A stretch of DNA of 64,000 nt from Neurospora intermedia. Taxonomy: Eukaryota > Ascomycota > Sordariomycetes > Sordariales > Sordariaceae. Positions 47,262-58,522 of the stretch are shown in pieces. A model generated the notes under the pieces. It ran no database searches. It saw only the letters and a program-made list of their open reading frames with translations, and had not been told where the DNA came from. The translations under genes and the position numbers were made by a program. Numbering within the stretch: position 1 is the stretch's first letter; the number at the start of each line of letters is the position of its first letter. The stretch lies in contig BTPP01000004.1 in NCBI GenBank assembly GCA_037102815.1, positions 2,294,001 through 2,358,000 of the forward strand. The letters are read 5' to 3'.

Positions 47262-49501
47262 GATATCGGTATTGGGTGCTTGGCCACACGAATTTCCAGT
47301 TTCGATGTCGAAGATGTGGACGGTATTGACGATATTGATCAATCGCGCGGAACGCTATATGTGTGCCCAAAGTCGATAGGAAGGTTTCGCATCCACAAGC
47401 ATCGGTACGACGAGAAAGTACTGAGAAGAGGTGAAGGCGCACGTTTTATATCAAAAGATTGGGCATTTGTTTGTTGATGGTTGTTCTTCGGCTTGTATAC
47501 CAGGATATATGGGATGGACAGGGACGGCTGGAGTGAAACGGAGAAGATTAAATGGCCATGTATTCATTCGCGAGGTATCATGGGCCCTTCTCTCCCTTCC
47601 ATCCCAGCTTCACACACAAACGACAACTTGGTTATTGTTATCCCATCAATATCAAACTTGCGCATTGAAACTACAACAGCTCGAATGCAACAAACGCAAC
47701 GCACTCTTCCGAGCTTCATTCCGGCAACTGGCGAACGAGGCATGGTACTGATCGACTATGATAAGTTGACCAACCAGAAGAGCACACAGAACTTACTTCT
47801 CTGTAGTGTCCCGTCCAGCGACAGGAGTTGGCGCAGGAATGCGGTAGATATTAGTTTGTGCACTTGGGAACATGCGGTGTTGATACACAAACACAAGACT
47901 TCCACAAGGTGGCTTGTCCCATACTGGCGGGATGGAAAGAGGTTCTCACTGATGCACAACATCCAATGACGATGTGGCGGTCTCATTGGCAGTTTCAGGA
48001 GCTGAGCATTGGCGAATTAAAGAAAACAAATACATAAATTACATGTATAAAAGCCCCGGAAACAAAATGGAAACAACTGAGCTCGAAGCAAAAGTAGATG
48101 ATCGGCCTGTCATAATTTGTCTTTCCAGAAGAAGGGCTGGTCGATTGCTGGGCTGACAAGCGCATCGCCCGCCATGCAAGGTCCCGCACGTCACAAGGGA
48201 TGAAGAGAATCTCGGCCGTTGGGTCGGCCTGGTCGGCATGCTTGGAACGGTTCATTGAAGGCAAGCCACCAATTCACCACTACCGCTTGTTGGGCAATCA
48301 TCCAGGGGTTGTTTTGAAAGCTTCGGACGAACCCCTGTCAAGGTGCCGAAGAAAAGCAATCATGTGCGATGCCGTTTGTGCGGGTTGCGGTGGCCCTTAT
48401 TTTTTTTTTGTTCTGGCAGTTGATGAAAGGTATGTCTGGCCACAGTGTACTCTGTAGCAGTTTTCTTGCTTGTTCTTCCTGATAGGAAATTGCTTCTGTG
48501 ATCTCCCTGGAGAGCGCCGATCATACGGCTTTTGGTCAAGATGGAATCTAAGCGATGAGAGATGTTTGTTGCTTGCTAAATCTCGAGTCTTGTTGACAGA
48601 TCGACAAGTTATTGTGGTACTTACGTCGCCAACGATCTGTCCACCATCGTCCAGTACAGTAGTAACTGCAACTGCTCCAGACAGAGTGAAGGCACCAAAA
48701 CTATACAGCACTTAAGGGTCGTCTCACGAAAGAAAAGCGGTAGAGCACTCCATCGCGATCCTTCAAAGACTGATAGCGTTATCGACACAATAGCTGGAGG
48801 ATCAAGACACCGCACAACGGCGGAGATACGGCACTGAAAGGACGGTGGCTGGTCACATCGTGCCATAAGAGCGGCATTAAGCATGGGGGAGGCGTGTGAT
48901 ATGCCCCGTGTCAAGGATATCGGACGTGGGCGTGGACGGGGGAAGAAGCATCTTGGTGATAAGGAGGGGGAATTACGCATGCGGCTCGGCTGGAATGTCA
49001 TGGCTGACTGTACCGTAGGTACCTAGAGGAGGCAAAGTCTGTTGTTGTTGCACAAACTTCTGGAGACGAAATTGTTAGGTAGGCGGGGGGCTTTAGTGGC
49101 TTGATGTTAGTTTGTACACTCACTTAGCGAGGATGGACCTGGGCCCGAATGTTATCTTGAAACTTCAGAGCTCGGCGTTCTTCGACACATTGTAGTGTAG
49201 AGGTCAGTACTGTCCACATCAAGGTTGTGCTGCGGATAGCAGCGAACTGAGATGGAAATCAGTAGAGGTAGCCAGCCAGTTGTCCAACGACGAACTCTTA
49301 AATGTAGAGGTAAGTACGAGACAGACACACCGTTGGTGTACCCGACTAGTAATTTTCAGTTCAGTTCACCTGCTCAAAGAATACAACCGAAACAAGAAGC
49401 ATAACTGGTTGAGCTATCTGTTGGCTGGCACTTCTTTCTTTTCCGTCTTTCCTTGTTTCCCCCAAATCTTGGAGATTGTATTATAACACAGTCGTAGTAT
49501 T
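47262..49501. other. 2.2-kb spacer between dioxygenase and transporter
   Basis: Promoter side of the dioxygenase and 3' side of the transporter. Short frames only. It contains a GGTACCTAG motif near 49017-49025 and a tRNA A-box-like sequence at 49191-49210. No gene supported. Confidence 0.55.
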
Positions 49502-52428
49502 TTACCCTGACCCTCCTCCTCCTCCTCCCCCTCCTCCTCCAAGAGCCCAAACCCTTGGCCCAAATGTCTCTCCTTCCCTCACTCTCTCTCTTACCGCCAT
49601 CCCCTTGAAATCCAACGTGCCTTTTACCACCTCATTTCCCCACCAACTAGGCGGACTAATCTCGTTGATGGTAAAGGCGAAAAACACCACCAGCGTCGCC
49701 AGCGCCAGTCCCAGATCGAGCCCGCAACTTGTCAAGAAGTTCAACCTGCTCCACCATCCAAAGTGCCTCTTGCGCACCACGTACTGAAACCCATACCCGA
49801 CGATGCCCCAACTCAAGTAGTTCAGCGGACTCGCAGGCGGGATAGAGCCCGCGCCGCCAAAGATGACGGGCGCAATGACGTAGCGCAGCCATGTTTTTGT
49901 GTGCGGATTCCGCTTCTGCGCACGACGGAGAAGTAACCAAATACCCAAGGGCACGACGGCTCCCAGGATGAAAAACAGGAACAAAGAAGAGTAGATCTGG
50001 CCCGGGGAGAACATCCTGGCGGGACCGATGAGGCCCCAGATGACGCTTGCGGAAAAAAAGACGCGACCGCCAGGGCAGGTGAAGTGTTGAGGCTGGGAAG
50101 GGGTGCAGACTTCGGGGATAGTGCGGAGGGCGTAGTTGAGTACTAGGATTTGAATAATGCAGGAGAAGGTGGTGGCAACGACTTGGGCGGAGAAGAGCAC
50201 GCGGGGGGGAAGTTTCATGTAGTGACCAAATTTGAGGTCGCCAACGAAGGTGAGGGCTTGGGACATGGTTATGTAGCCAAAGGTTTTGAAGCTGTTATTT
50301 TGCAAGGGGTACGGTTTTGGTTAGTTATGGATAAAAGGGACAGAGAGCAAGAAGAAAGGGGGGAGGCTTCTTACATCATAAGTGCTAGAGGGCGGCCTGG
50401 CTGGATGTACCCAAATACAAACTCGGTCAACACGTTCAGGCCGATTTGGTTGTTGGTGACAGCTTGGATGATACCGATGGGAAGGGAAAAGGCGAACGAG
50501 ATGAAGACGGCGAGGAGGAAGGCCCACCATGTGAGGTTGGTTTGCCAGCCGAGAACGGTGAAGAAGCCTAGGGCGAGCATCTAGTTCAATGCACAGTGGT
50601 TAGTTCTACATGTTATGTGTTAGTCAAAGCAAAGAATTGTACTCACCACTGCAAACAGCGACATATACCACCACGTCGGGGCCTCCTTGTACTTCCTCAT
50701 CATCTTCATATGCACGTCAGGCCTCTCGCTGGTGCTGTTCTTCCATTGTCTCCAGATTGTTTTCCCATGATGTAGGTACGTGTACACTATCAGTGAGGAT
50801 ATGGCAGCAAAGGACAAACCGTACGCTATGGCAAATGTTGTACTATGCTCAAGTTAGACCACAGCTGCAAGTTGAATCACACCAAAAGGGAGGGGGCGCA
50901 ACGTACCTGAGAAACAGAGGCGAGTAAGTGTTATACGCCGCCTCATCGAGCGTAAAGTCCTTGCTAAGGACTCGTGAAACATCATATGTCTTGCCCGTAT
51001 TGTCATAGACGTTGGAGTCGCTCATCGGCAGGTACTTGCCGTACCACGCTCCAGTGTACTGCAAAAAGCTGGCGGCAATTATGAAAAATATCACGACGCC
51101 GGCCAATGTATTGGCAATTGCGTGCCTAACTGGAGTGTTAGCATTGCCTTTTAGAGAGTCGAAGGCGTGGTGACATTCGATCTTACCATGGAGGCACCAT
51201 AGGCGAGCCAACATATCCCGTAATCTGCGCCCAATCGAACGTGATCGGGAGCAGGGAGAGGCCCGTCGAGTAGCCAAACAACTGGTTGACGACAGGATTG
51301 TTTGGTGCCATCCAAGTCACAACGGCAAAAGAGCTAAGGAACTGTGCAAAGAAACCGGGGATGAAGTAGTACAAAAAAGAACCGAGGGTGATGTAGGCAA
51401 ACCACCGGTACCGAGGGATTGAGCCACCCATTATTGTGGGATCCTTTTTCTCGTTCTGCCCGTACATGGCGTGCATCAATGTAACTCCCACGAGGTTTCC
51501 CGGCCAAATCATGGAAGCTGGATAGACTGGATCGATGATAGTAAAAGTTAATGAATGAATTTGTAACCTTGGAAATCATACAGAACTTACCGAGAAATCT
51601 TCTTAGCATTCCAGCAATTCCATAGCCCAGGCTCTGCGTCGATATCGTAAGAAGAACCCCCCATAATAGGCCAAAGTCCTGCTTGTAGAACACCTTTTGG
51701 GCCAAAATGATGTCGGTAGCGTAGGCCACAGAAAAGGAGACACTGGCCATAACAACAATGACAGAGTGTTCCTTGATGTTGAAAGGCCCCGGGTTCAAAG
51801 TCCACCTTTTACCAAAGGTGTTGAACTCACGTTCCGGCATAAACATGGCCCAGCCATGTCCCAGCGGCCAAGCGATGATTTGGGCAATAAGTGACCCGAG
51901 ACTGATTGATGGGGCTCTCAGTGAGAAGATGGTGTTCATTGAAGCCCCAAGAAATATGAGCCCAAGTCCAATGGTCCACGCCCTGATCGTGTTACATGGC
52001 AGGTCCTGATCAAAGTTGGGAACGGCAGCTCGGACTTCTGGATAAGGTGAGTTCTCTACCTCTTCTTCCTCGTCCTCACTTTCGCCGAACTTGACCCCTA
52101 CTTGATTGTCGTCGAAGCTAAGGGACTTTCGAGTGAGATCGCGAAGTTTGTGGCTGTATTCAGCAGGCAAATTTGGGTCCAAAAGAAGTTCGAGTTCGGA
52201 GCCATCTTCGTCATCGTCGGCGCCGTGGGATTCCTGCCTGCGATGACCCCCTTGGGAGGGACCGGGTGCGCCGTTCCAAGAGGAAGAGGGTACCCCGATA
52301 TCTTCCTCGCCTGTCTCTAAATCAACCGACTTTCGGCCGCTCGTAGATGCCCTTCTATCTTTCAGTTCAACGGCTTCCATACCGTCTATGGAAGCTCCTG
52401 AAGATCTGAGGTTCGAGTAGGAGGTCAT
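49502..52428 (-). CDS. OPT family oligopeptide transporter
   Basis: Six exons: 51591-52428, 51187-51526, 50907-51125, 50647-50842, 50375-50580 and 49502-50291, 862 residues; introns are 61-83 nt and all keep frame. The N-terminal 130 residues are cytosolic and acidic. The OPT core then starts with the family signature SPYPEVRAAV and carries about 12-16 membrane segments, with NPGPFNIKEH in the first third and MKLPPR (family KIPPR) in the second half. Family members are proton-coupled importers of tetra- to hexapeptides, glutathione or phytosiderophore-like compounds at the plasma membrane. The C-terminus ends in ten consecutive glycines and GSG, encoded by a CCT-repeat on the plus strand (about 49511-49540); the aromatic WW near the end is close to the OPT terminus, so the glycine tail looks like a repeat expansion beyond the domain. 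Substrate is unknown. Confidence 0.9.
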
Positions 52429-53364
52429 TGTTTGGAATGCCGCTCAAGTGAGCCTGGGAGCTGTTATCGTTCCAATGCTATACTTGCAGTCATTTCCACA
52501 CCCGAGATATCCGTATTATATTCGGTCCAGGCGTGTAGGTAGGTTTGTTGGTACGTAAGTAGTTGTCAAGTATTGTGCAAGTGAGTTCCCTTGTGAAGAC
52601 AACAAGGTCAAAGCGGTCCAAGCTGCAGCTCCCTCAGCACTCAGGGGTGGAGCCTTCCGATCTCCTCCTCACGAGCACGAGACTCTGTAGTCCAGCTGCT
52701 GATGCTGAGAGGTATGTAGGGTAATGAGAGGCGAATCAATGGGGGAGGAAAGGGAATGTAGATGATCTGGGTATAAAAGATGCAGGAAAGCTGTTTGGTG
52801 GTGATGGCTTGATGCTTTGTTGTCATGAAGGGTCAGGGTTGAGACATGTAAAGTGGGCCAAACAGCTGTCTCTTATTCAGCCCTATACACGTCCCTTTGC
52901 AGAGTTGTGTCAGAGGGAAACTCGGAGATAGCTTGACACAATCGGTATATCGGACAAACATTGCTCGTTTGAAGATACCTTTTACAAAAATGCCCAAGGT
53001 GGCTTTTTAATGTCGTGAGGCGGCACTCGTAACCCCCTTGCCTTATTCCAGGGAGCTTTAGTGTACTGTAGGAGCTGAGCGGCTGAAGGTGAGTGACCCG
53101 AAACAGAAGAGGTTCCACATCGATGTTCAGATACCATTCATGCTCCACTATCATGCATAAAGCGACGCTAAGCCTTGTACAGATATGCACGTAATGCGAC
53201 TCCTGCACCGTTTGTTCACTGTCAACGTCGCTGCTCCAAGCTCCTCTTCACTTTATGCATATTGACATCTCAACGGTCTTAGCAGGTTCATCAGTCACTG
53301 TCCCCGCCACACAGTTGGCCTCTTTGTATATACCCTTGACTGACAAGAATAACATGGAAGGATA
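52429..53364. promoter_or_regulatory. Divergent promoter region between transporter and ketoacyl synthase
   Basis: 936 bases between two divergent start codons. No coding frame of substance and no motif I can name with confidence. Confidence 0.5.
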
Positions 53365-54804
53365 ATGAGACGTGTGGTAGTGACAGGCCTCGGTGCCATC
53401 ACGCCCTTGGCCGTCGGCATCCGTCCCACCTGGCGCCGGCTCTTGGACTCTCATTCGGGCATCGTCAGCGTCGCCGACCTCGAGCCCCAGGACAAATGGA
53501 AAGAGCTCACCAGCACCGTGGCCGGCCTTGTTCCTACGCCTGCGAGGAACAAGCAGAATGTTGACGAGCAGCACACTTGGAAGGCTGCGGACTGGTTGGA
53601 GCCTTCAGACCAGAGACGCATGTCTCTCTTCGCCCAGTATTCTGTCGCTGCTACCGAAATGGCCCTGCAAGATGCTGGGTGGAAGCCTACGAGCCAGGAA
53701 GATCTTGAAGCCACAGGTGTCTGCATGGGAAGCGGAATCGGTAACTTGGATGACTTTTATAACACCAGCGTCACGTATGACAAAGAGGTAAGAGCGCACA
53801 CAGGTTCGACCTTGAGCCTGATGTACCTCCGTGATGTACGAGTCTAACATGCTCATTGTAGGGCTACAAGAAGGTCTCCCCTCTCTTTGTTCCCAAGATT
53901 CTTATCAACCTCGGGGCTGGCCACATCGCCATGCGCTACGGTTTCCGTGGGCCCAACCACTCTGCCACTACCGCTTGTACCACCGGCGCTCACTCCATCG
54001 GTGACGCCTCCCGCTTCATTGCCTTTGGCGACGCTGATGTCATGGTCGCCGGCGGCTCCGAGTCCTGCATTCACCCCTTAACTTTTGCTGGCTTTGGCCG
54101 GTCTCGCTCGCTGTCTACCGCATACAACCACGATCCTACATCTGCCTGCCGACCCTTTGACAAGGACCGCGCCGGCTTCGTGGTATCCGAGGGTGCTGCT
54201 GTCCTTATTCTAGAGGAGCTCGAGCACGCCAAGAGGCGCGGTGCTAGGATCTTGGCCGAGCTCAAGGGGTATGGATGCAGTGGTGATGCGCATCACATGA
54301 CGGCGCCGAGGGATGATGGCTCAGGGGCATTCCTGTCTATGAAGAGGGCGCTCAAGAATGCGGGTGTCAAGCCGGGGGACGTGGACTATATCAATGCCCA
54401 TGCCACGGGGACGGCTGTAGGAGATGCGGCTGAGGCGATTGCCATTCGGTCGCTGATGATGGGTGAAGAAGGAGTGGACGACGAGTCCAGGATTACGGTG
54501 AGCAGCACCAAGGGAGCGATTGGTCATCTTCTTGGTGCGGCGGGGGCCATTGAATCTGTGTTTTCAATTCTGGCCATTGCTGAGGTGAGTGCCCGGAATG
54601 TAGTGCCTGAGAGTTGTTGCATCTGCTAATATGTGACCACAGGGAGCCATACCCCCCACTCTCAACTTGACCAGTCCCAATGTCGGTGTTGGATTCAACT
54701 TTGTCCCTGGTCAGGCGCAGCAAAAGGAAGTTAAGGTGGCCATGTCCAACAGCTTTGGCTTTGGGGGCACCAATGCTTCCTTGGTATTTTCAAAGTTCGA
54801 GTAG
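53365..54804 (+). CDS. cem1: Mitochondrial 3-oxoacyl-[acyl-carrier-protein] synthase (KAS II, FabF/Cem1 type)
   Basis: Exons 53365-53787, 53862-54584 and 54643-54804; introns of 74 and 58 nt; 435 residues, close to bacterial FabF. It begins [15 protein letters not shown], the first strand of the thiolase fold, with almost no added presequence. The Cys-His-His catalytic set is complete: Cys180 ([10 protein letters not shown]), His321 (INAHATGT) and His363 ([12 protein letters not shown], Lys358). The C-terminal [14 protein letters not shown] loop is intact. A discrete type II enzyme in a fungus is expected in the mitochondrial pathway (yeast Cem1), which makes octanoyl-ACP for lipoic acid; cytosolic synthesis uses the large type I complex. 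The mitochondrial location is therefore inferred from family, since the targeting signal must be short or internal. An upstream untranslated or alternative first exon is possible. Confidence 0.92.
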
Positions 54805-55143
54805 CCATCATATTTTCCGGGAAATGCCGGGTGAAGGCTTCTTTGCCAAAGTTTGTCCTCTCACCTGTATTTATCTCTTTTCCTACCTACCGCAGACGCG
54901 TATTAGGGGTGCATTTTCTGCATAGAATTCCCACAGGACGGATGAAGCTCACGCATTGCATATAGAGTTGGTAATATCGCAATATACAGTCACCTCTGAT
55001 CCATCGAGATTTGCTAGACAGCTCATAGCATTGTACACCAACTCAAACTCCCTAACATACAACACACGATAGAATTGAACGGCAGTGAAGACAAGCTCAA
55101 GAAGTCGTTATCCTCCTATTTGATCTTCTTGACATTCTGTCAA

Positions 55144-55154
55144 GGGTTAGGGTT
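55144..55154 (+). promoter_or_regulatory. Telomere-like box GGGTTAGGGTT
   Basis: Nearly two TTAGGG units, the fungal telomere repeat, standing alone in a promoter about 450 bases before the CBP3 start. Tbf1-type factors bind such boxes in other fungi; use here is inferred. Confidence 0.4.
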
Positions 55155-55373
55155 CATGAAAGTACAACAATCATACCACACCCTTTCCCCATTTACAAGT
55201 CAACAGAATACAGCAAAAGCCTCATCAATGTGGAGAAGACAAGCCGGTATCACAGTGAATTCTGTCCGTTCATTTTGCAATAAGAGCTTCATGCTTTGAG
55301 GCGTTGGTAGCAGATGCAATGACAGTGGCCAAAAAACTGTTAGCAAGGACAGAACAGGATGGAAACACCTCCG

Positions 55374-55384
55374 ACCCTAACCCT
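55374..55384 (-). promoter_or_regulatory. Telomere-like box in opposite orientation (ACCCTAACCCT on plus)
   Basis: The reverse complement of the same box, about 220 bases nearer the CBP3 start codon. A perfect pair of this kind is unlikely by chance in an 800-base spacer, though still possible. Confidence 0.4.
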
Positions 55385-55597
55385 GTGCAATCACCGGGCA
55401 GACATTTTCAGTTTGGGAGCATTGTCCATCAGAAGCGCCAATTCACCATGACGGCATGATGCGAAAGTGAAGAACCATCCGTCCTCCATCCGAGATCCCG
55501 GAACTGCTGCCGAATCCACCAACCTCCGAGCCCCGAGCCCCGAACAAAGCATAAGATTCCCGTCAGCTTCCCGGCCCGAGCAATAATTCCCCGACCA

Positions 55598-56835
55598 ATG
55601 GCTTGCCCCAGCTGCAGATCCAGCCTCGGCCTCCTCCTCCCGAGAGGACCGGCCGCAACGTCGACCCTGCGCCAGGGTCTCTTTGCCGAGAGCACCACCG
55701 CGCGCGCCGCGGCGCTATCCTTCTCCCAGTCCAGCAACACCACCGCCGCCAGCAGTACGAGAAGAAGCACAAGCCTCCTCTCACAACAATCTCGACGGAT
55801 ACACACAACGCGCCAATGCCGTGCTGCTGAAGGCGGCGAGGGGAGCGGCGGCCTGGCTGGTGGCTTCCGCAAGCTTCTGGCATCCGTTGCCGGCAACCAG
55901 AGCTCATCCTACATCGCCTATGGCGCCACCCAGCGCATCTACAAGGACTGCGCCAAGCAGGCCGACTACACCATCACTCCCGAGGACAGGAAAGCCGGAA
56001 GGGTGAAGGAAACGGCGGATGGCGAAGAGATTGGTGTTGGTAATGGGAGCATTTGGCACGAGAGTACGTACAATGAATGCGCTTGCTTTTCTTGTTTCTT
56101 TGCTCAGAAAAATACGTTCGGCCAAACATTTTATCGCGACCCAGTCAATATCAAAGCTAACCAATCTTTTTTTTTTATTACTTTACAGAATTCGGCCTTC
56201 TCCCAACTTTCTCAACCTGGGCCCACGTAACCATGCTCCACCTCTGGCTCGTCGTCGTCCGCCTGCGCTGCCTCGACAAGGACGCCCACGCCACCTGGCA
56301 GGCCCAGCTGGTCGACCACTTCTTCCACCAGGCCGAGGAGAAGATGGACCGCACCCACGACATGTCGTCGCGTGTCATGCGCCAGCGCTACCTGCAGGAC
56401 CTGTTCGTACAGTGGCGCGGCGTCGTGCTCGCCTACGACGAAGGTCTGGTAAAGGGTGACGCCGTGCTCGCCGCTGCCGTGTGGCGCAACCTGTTCAAGG
56501 CGAGCGAGGACGTCGATGTTCGCGCCCTGGCCGCCATCGTCAGCTGGATGCGCAGCAGCTTGAAGTATCTGGATTCCATGGAGGATGCCGGTCTGGCGCT
56601 TCATCCTACTTTGTTCAAGAACAAGCCGGATGTTGAGCTGCCGGTGGTGGATAAGTTGGTCCCGGCGCTGGAAGGGCAGACGAGTAAGGGTGCGGCGGCG
56701 GCTGATGTTGAGGGCATTTCGGCGGCGGGACAGGCCGAGGCGAAGGCGTCGCCGGTAACAAGCCAGAAGGCTGAGCCCAAGGGTGCTGCTTCCCAGAAGC
56801 CGAAGGCGGTGCCCAAGTTCAAGACTGCTGCTTAA
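55598..56835 (+). CDS. cbp3: Ubiquinol-cytochrome c chaperone CBP3 (UQCC1 family)
   Basis: Exons 55598-56063 and 56189-56835 with a 125-nt intron (GTACGT...TTTACAG), 370 residues. The first 80 residues are rich in Ser, Arg and Thr with few acids, a mitochondrial presequence (STLRQGLFAESTTARAAAL). The chaperone domain covers about 105-320: YIAYGATQRIYKDCAKQADY, then KFGLLPTFSTWAHVTMLHLWLVVVRLR, DHFFHQAEEKMDRTHDMSSRVMRQRYLQDLFVQWRG and DVRALAAIVSWMRSSLKYLDSME. Cbp3 with Cbp6 binds newly made cytochrome b at the mitochondrial ribosome exit and guides it into the bc1 complex. The C-terminal 60 residues are Ala/Lys/Ser-rich and disordered. Reading through the intron gives a short open extension and then a stop. 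Confidence 0.9.
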
Positions 56836-57104
56836 AGTTGGGATGGAGAGTAGAAGAATGTATAGTGAATTGGTTGTTGGTGGGTGGAGGACTGTACAAT
56901 TACCTTGTATTATAACAGCATACCGGGCGCTTCCCAAGCAAAAGTGACGGTAAGGACGAGATGCTGGCTGGATGGATGGATGTTCATATGTAGGGTGAAC
57001 CTAAAAGTGCTGCAACTAAGCACAAGATGTAGATACCATACTGAGTCTGGGGAATTAAGAGGCACGAAATAAAACACTGTCATCACCATGCATTCATTGA
57101 CTTT

Positions 57105-57939
57105 CTACCTCCTCTCCCACATCTGAAACTCATACTCCGTCCCATTTTCGACTTGCAACCCCTCGGGAACCTCCTCGCCCACAAACTGGTCCAACTCCTC
57201 TTTGCTCTTCCTTACCCATTCTTCAGATCCCGATGCCTCCCCTTCCTCCTTCAACTCCAAAGGAAAAAACGTATCACACTCAAACTCGGGACTCAAGACC
57301 CTCGTCAACAAGATCCGCTTGCTTACCTCCTTGGGTAGCTTCAGCGCCGCGCCGTAGATTTGTCCGCCGCCAATCACAAACACCTTACCAACTTTTTGTT
57401 GTTGCTCTTGCTGCTGCTGCTGTTGCTGCTGCTGCTGGCAAAGGTGAAGGTACTCGATAGCTTGCTCAAGGGAAGAAGCCATGACCGGTCCCTCTTCTAC
57501 TTCAGAAGACGGAGAGGAAAGAGAGGGAGATGAAGTGACAGAGCGACTGATGACGATGTTCAGACGACCTTTGAGGGGACGAAACTTGGGCGGAATGGAC
57601 TCCCATGTTTTCCGGCCCATTATGACAGCGTTGAGGGCTTTGGTACCGGCGAGCTGCGATGTGGGAGTTAGTCTTGGTTGGGTGGAGGGGGTTGCGCTGC
57701 AAGGAAAACAAGGGAGGGAGGGGAGGGGAGGTACACGACGAGGACAGAAAAAAGAAGGGAAGGAAGGAAGGGCATAAAGTCAAGATTACCTGACTGGGCA
57801 ACCTCTTAGTTACGCGAGCAAAGTAGGCCATCTCTTTCTTGAGACCTGTCCATGGAAGGCCACCGTTGAGACCAATGCCCATGTCGCGCGTGGCGGCGAG
57901 GACGAGTGTGAGCTCGATGGATGGGAGGATGGCAGACAT
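57105..57939 (-). CDS. dfr1: Dihydrofolate reductase with a polyglutamine insertion
   Basis: Exons 57790-57939 and 57105-57653, intron 136 nt (GTAATC...CGCAG), 232 residues. The ATG at 57939 (MSAILPSIELTLVLAATRDMGIG) is preferred over an upstream non-ATG frame. Family signatures are all visible: GIGLNGGLPW with the substrate-contacting Trp, MGRKTWESIPPKFRPLKGRLNIVISR, VFVIGGGQIYGAAL for NADPH, and CDTFFP near the end. It reduces dihydrofolate to tetrahydrofolate with NADPH in the cytosol for thymidylate and purine synthesis. It is longer than the usual 160-210 residues because of a Ser-rich insertion after ISRSV and a Gln run (Gln123-132, Glu133, Gln134-136) just before the VIGGG strand. Both fall in surface loops, so activity is probably kept. 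The intron contains a purine-rich GGA/AGGA repeat. Confidence 0.95.
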
Positions 57940-58522
57940 GTTTTTCGTCTCTGTTTCCCAGCCTGCAAAAAAAAAAGTTAAATAAATCGAAACGAGCAAT
58001 GTTGGTTGAGATTGGTATTGATAGCTTACTTCTTAGGGACCAAAAAAAAAAAAAAAAGAAAAAAACTTTGTTTGTTTTGAGGGGGAGGATGGGCTTGTTC
58101 CACAGCCAGTTGTGAGTCAGATGTAAAGTGCTTGGTTGCTGTTGCCCGGGTGAAGAAGCGTTAACGATGCTAAACAGTGGTTAAAAGTGGGCCGGCTTGG
58201 TGTTGTCTGAATGTTTCACTCCTGTCGTCACGGATTTTCGTCTCAACAAAAACTTGTCTGCTTCGCGAGATTTGAGTTACCATGGGGAGACTTGAGCTTG
58301 AGAATTACGCATTACTCGATTACCACGCCTCGTCTATCTTTCTCTGCTACTTCCTTTCCGTATCTATATCCATACCGTAGTGATATCTCGTCGTCTGTAG
58401 ATGATAAGCAACATCCGACGTGATCAAAATGTTCAAAATAACAACCCCAGTCAAATGCCCCTTGCTGCGCGTTTCATTCAACAGAGCTGCTACAACTCAC
58501 TTGCTCTTGCAATGATCATCAC
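57940..58522. other. Spacer between ypp-1 and the dihydrofolate reductase gene
   Basis: Promoter of the minus-strand reductase gene and 3' region of ypp-1. Contains an A-rich tract near 58041-58065. No gene seen. Confidence 0.6.

Larger units (their letters stand above)
54805..55597. promoter_or_regulatory. Spacer and promoter of the CBP3 gene
   Basis: 793 bases after the ketoacyl synthase gene. No gene seen. It holds two telomere-like boxes in opposite orientation, listed separately. Confidence 0.5.

Noticed and set aside
56212-56937. 241-codon frame antisense to CBP3
   Set aside because: Same cause: opposite-strand shadow of a biased coding exon.
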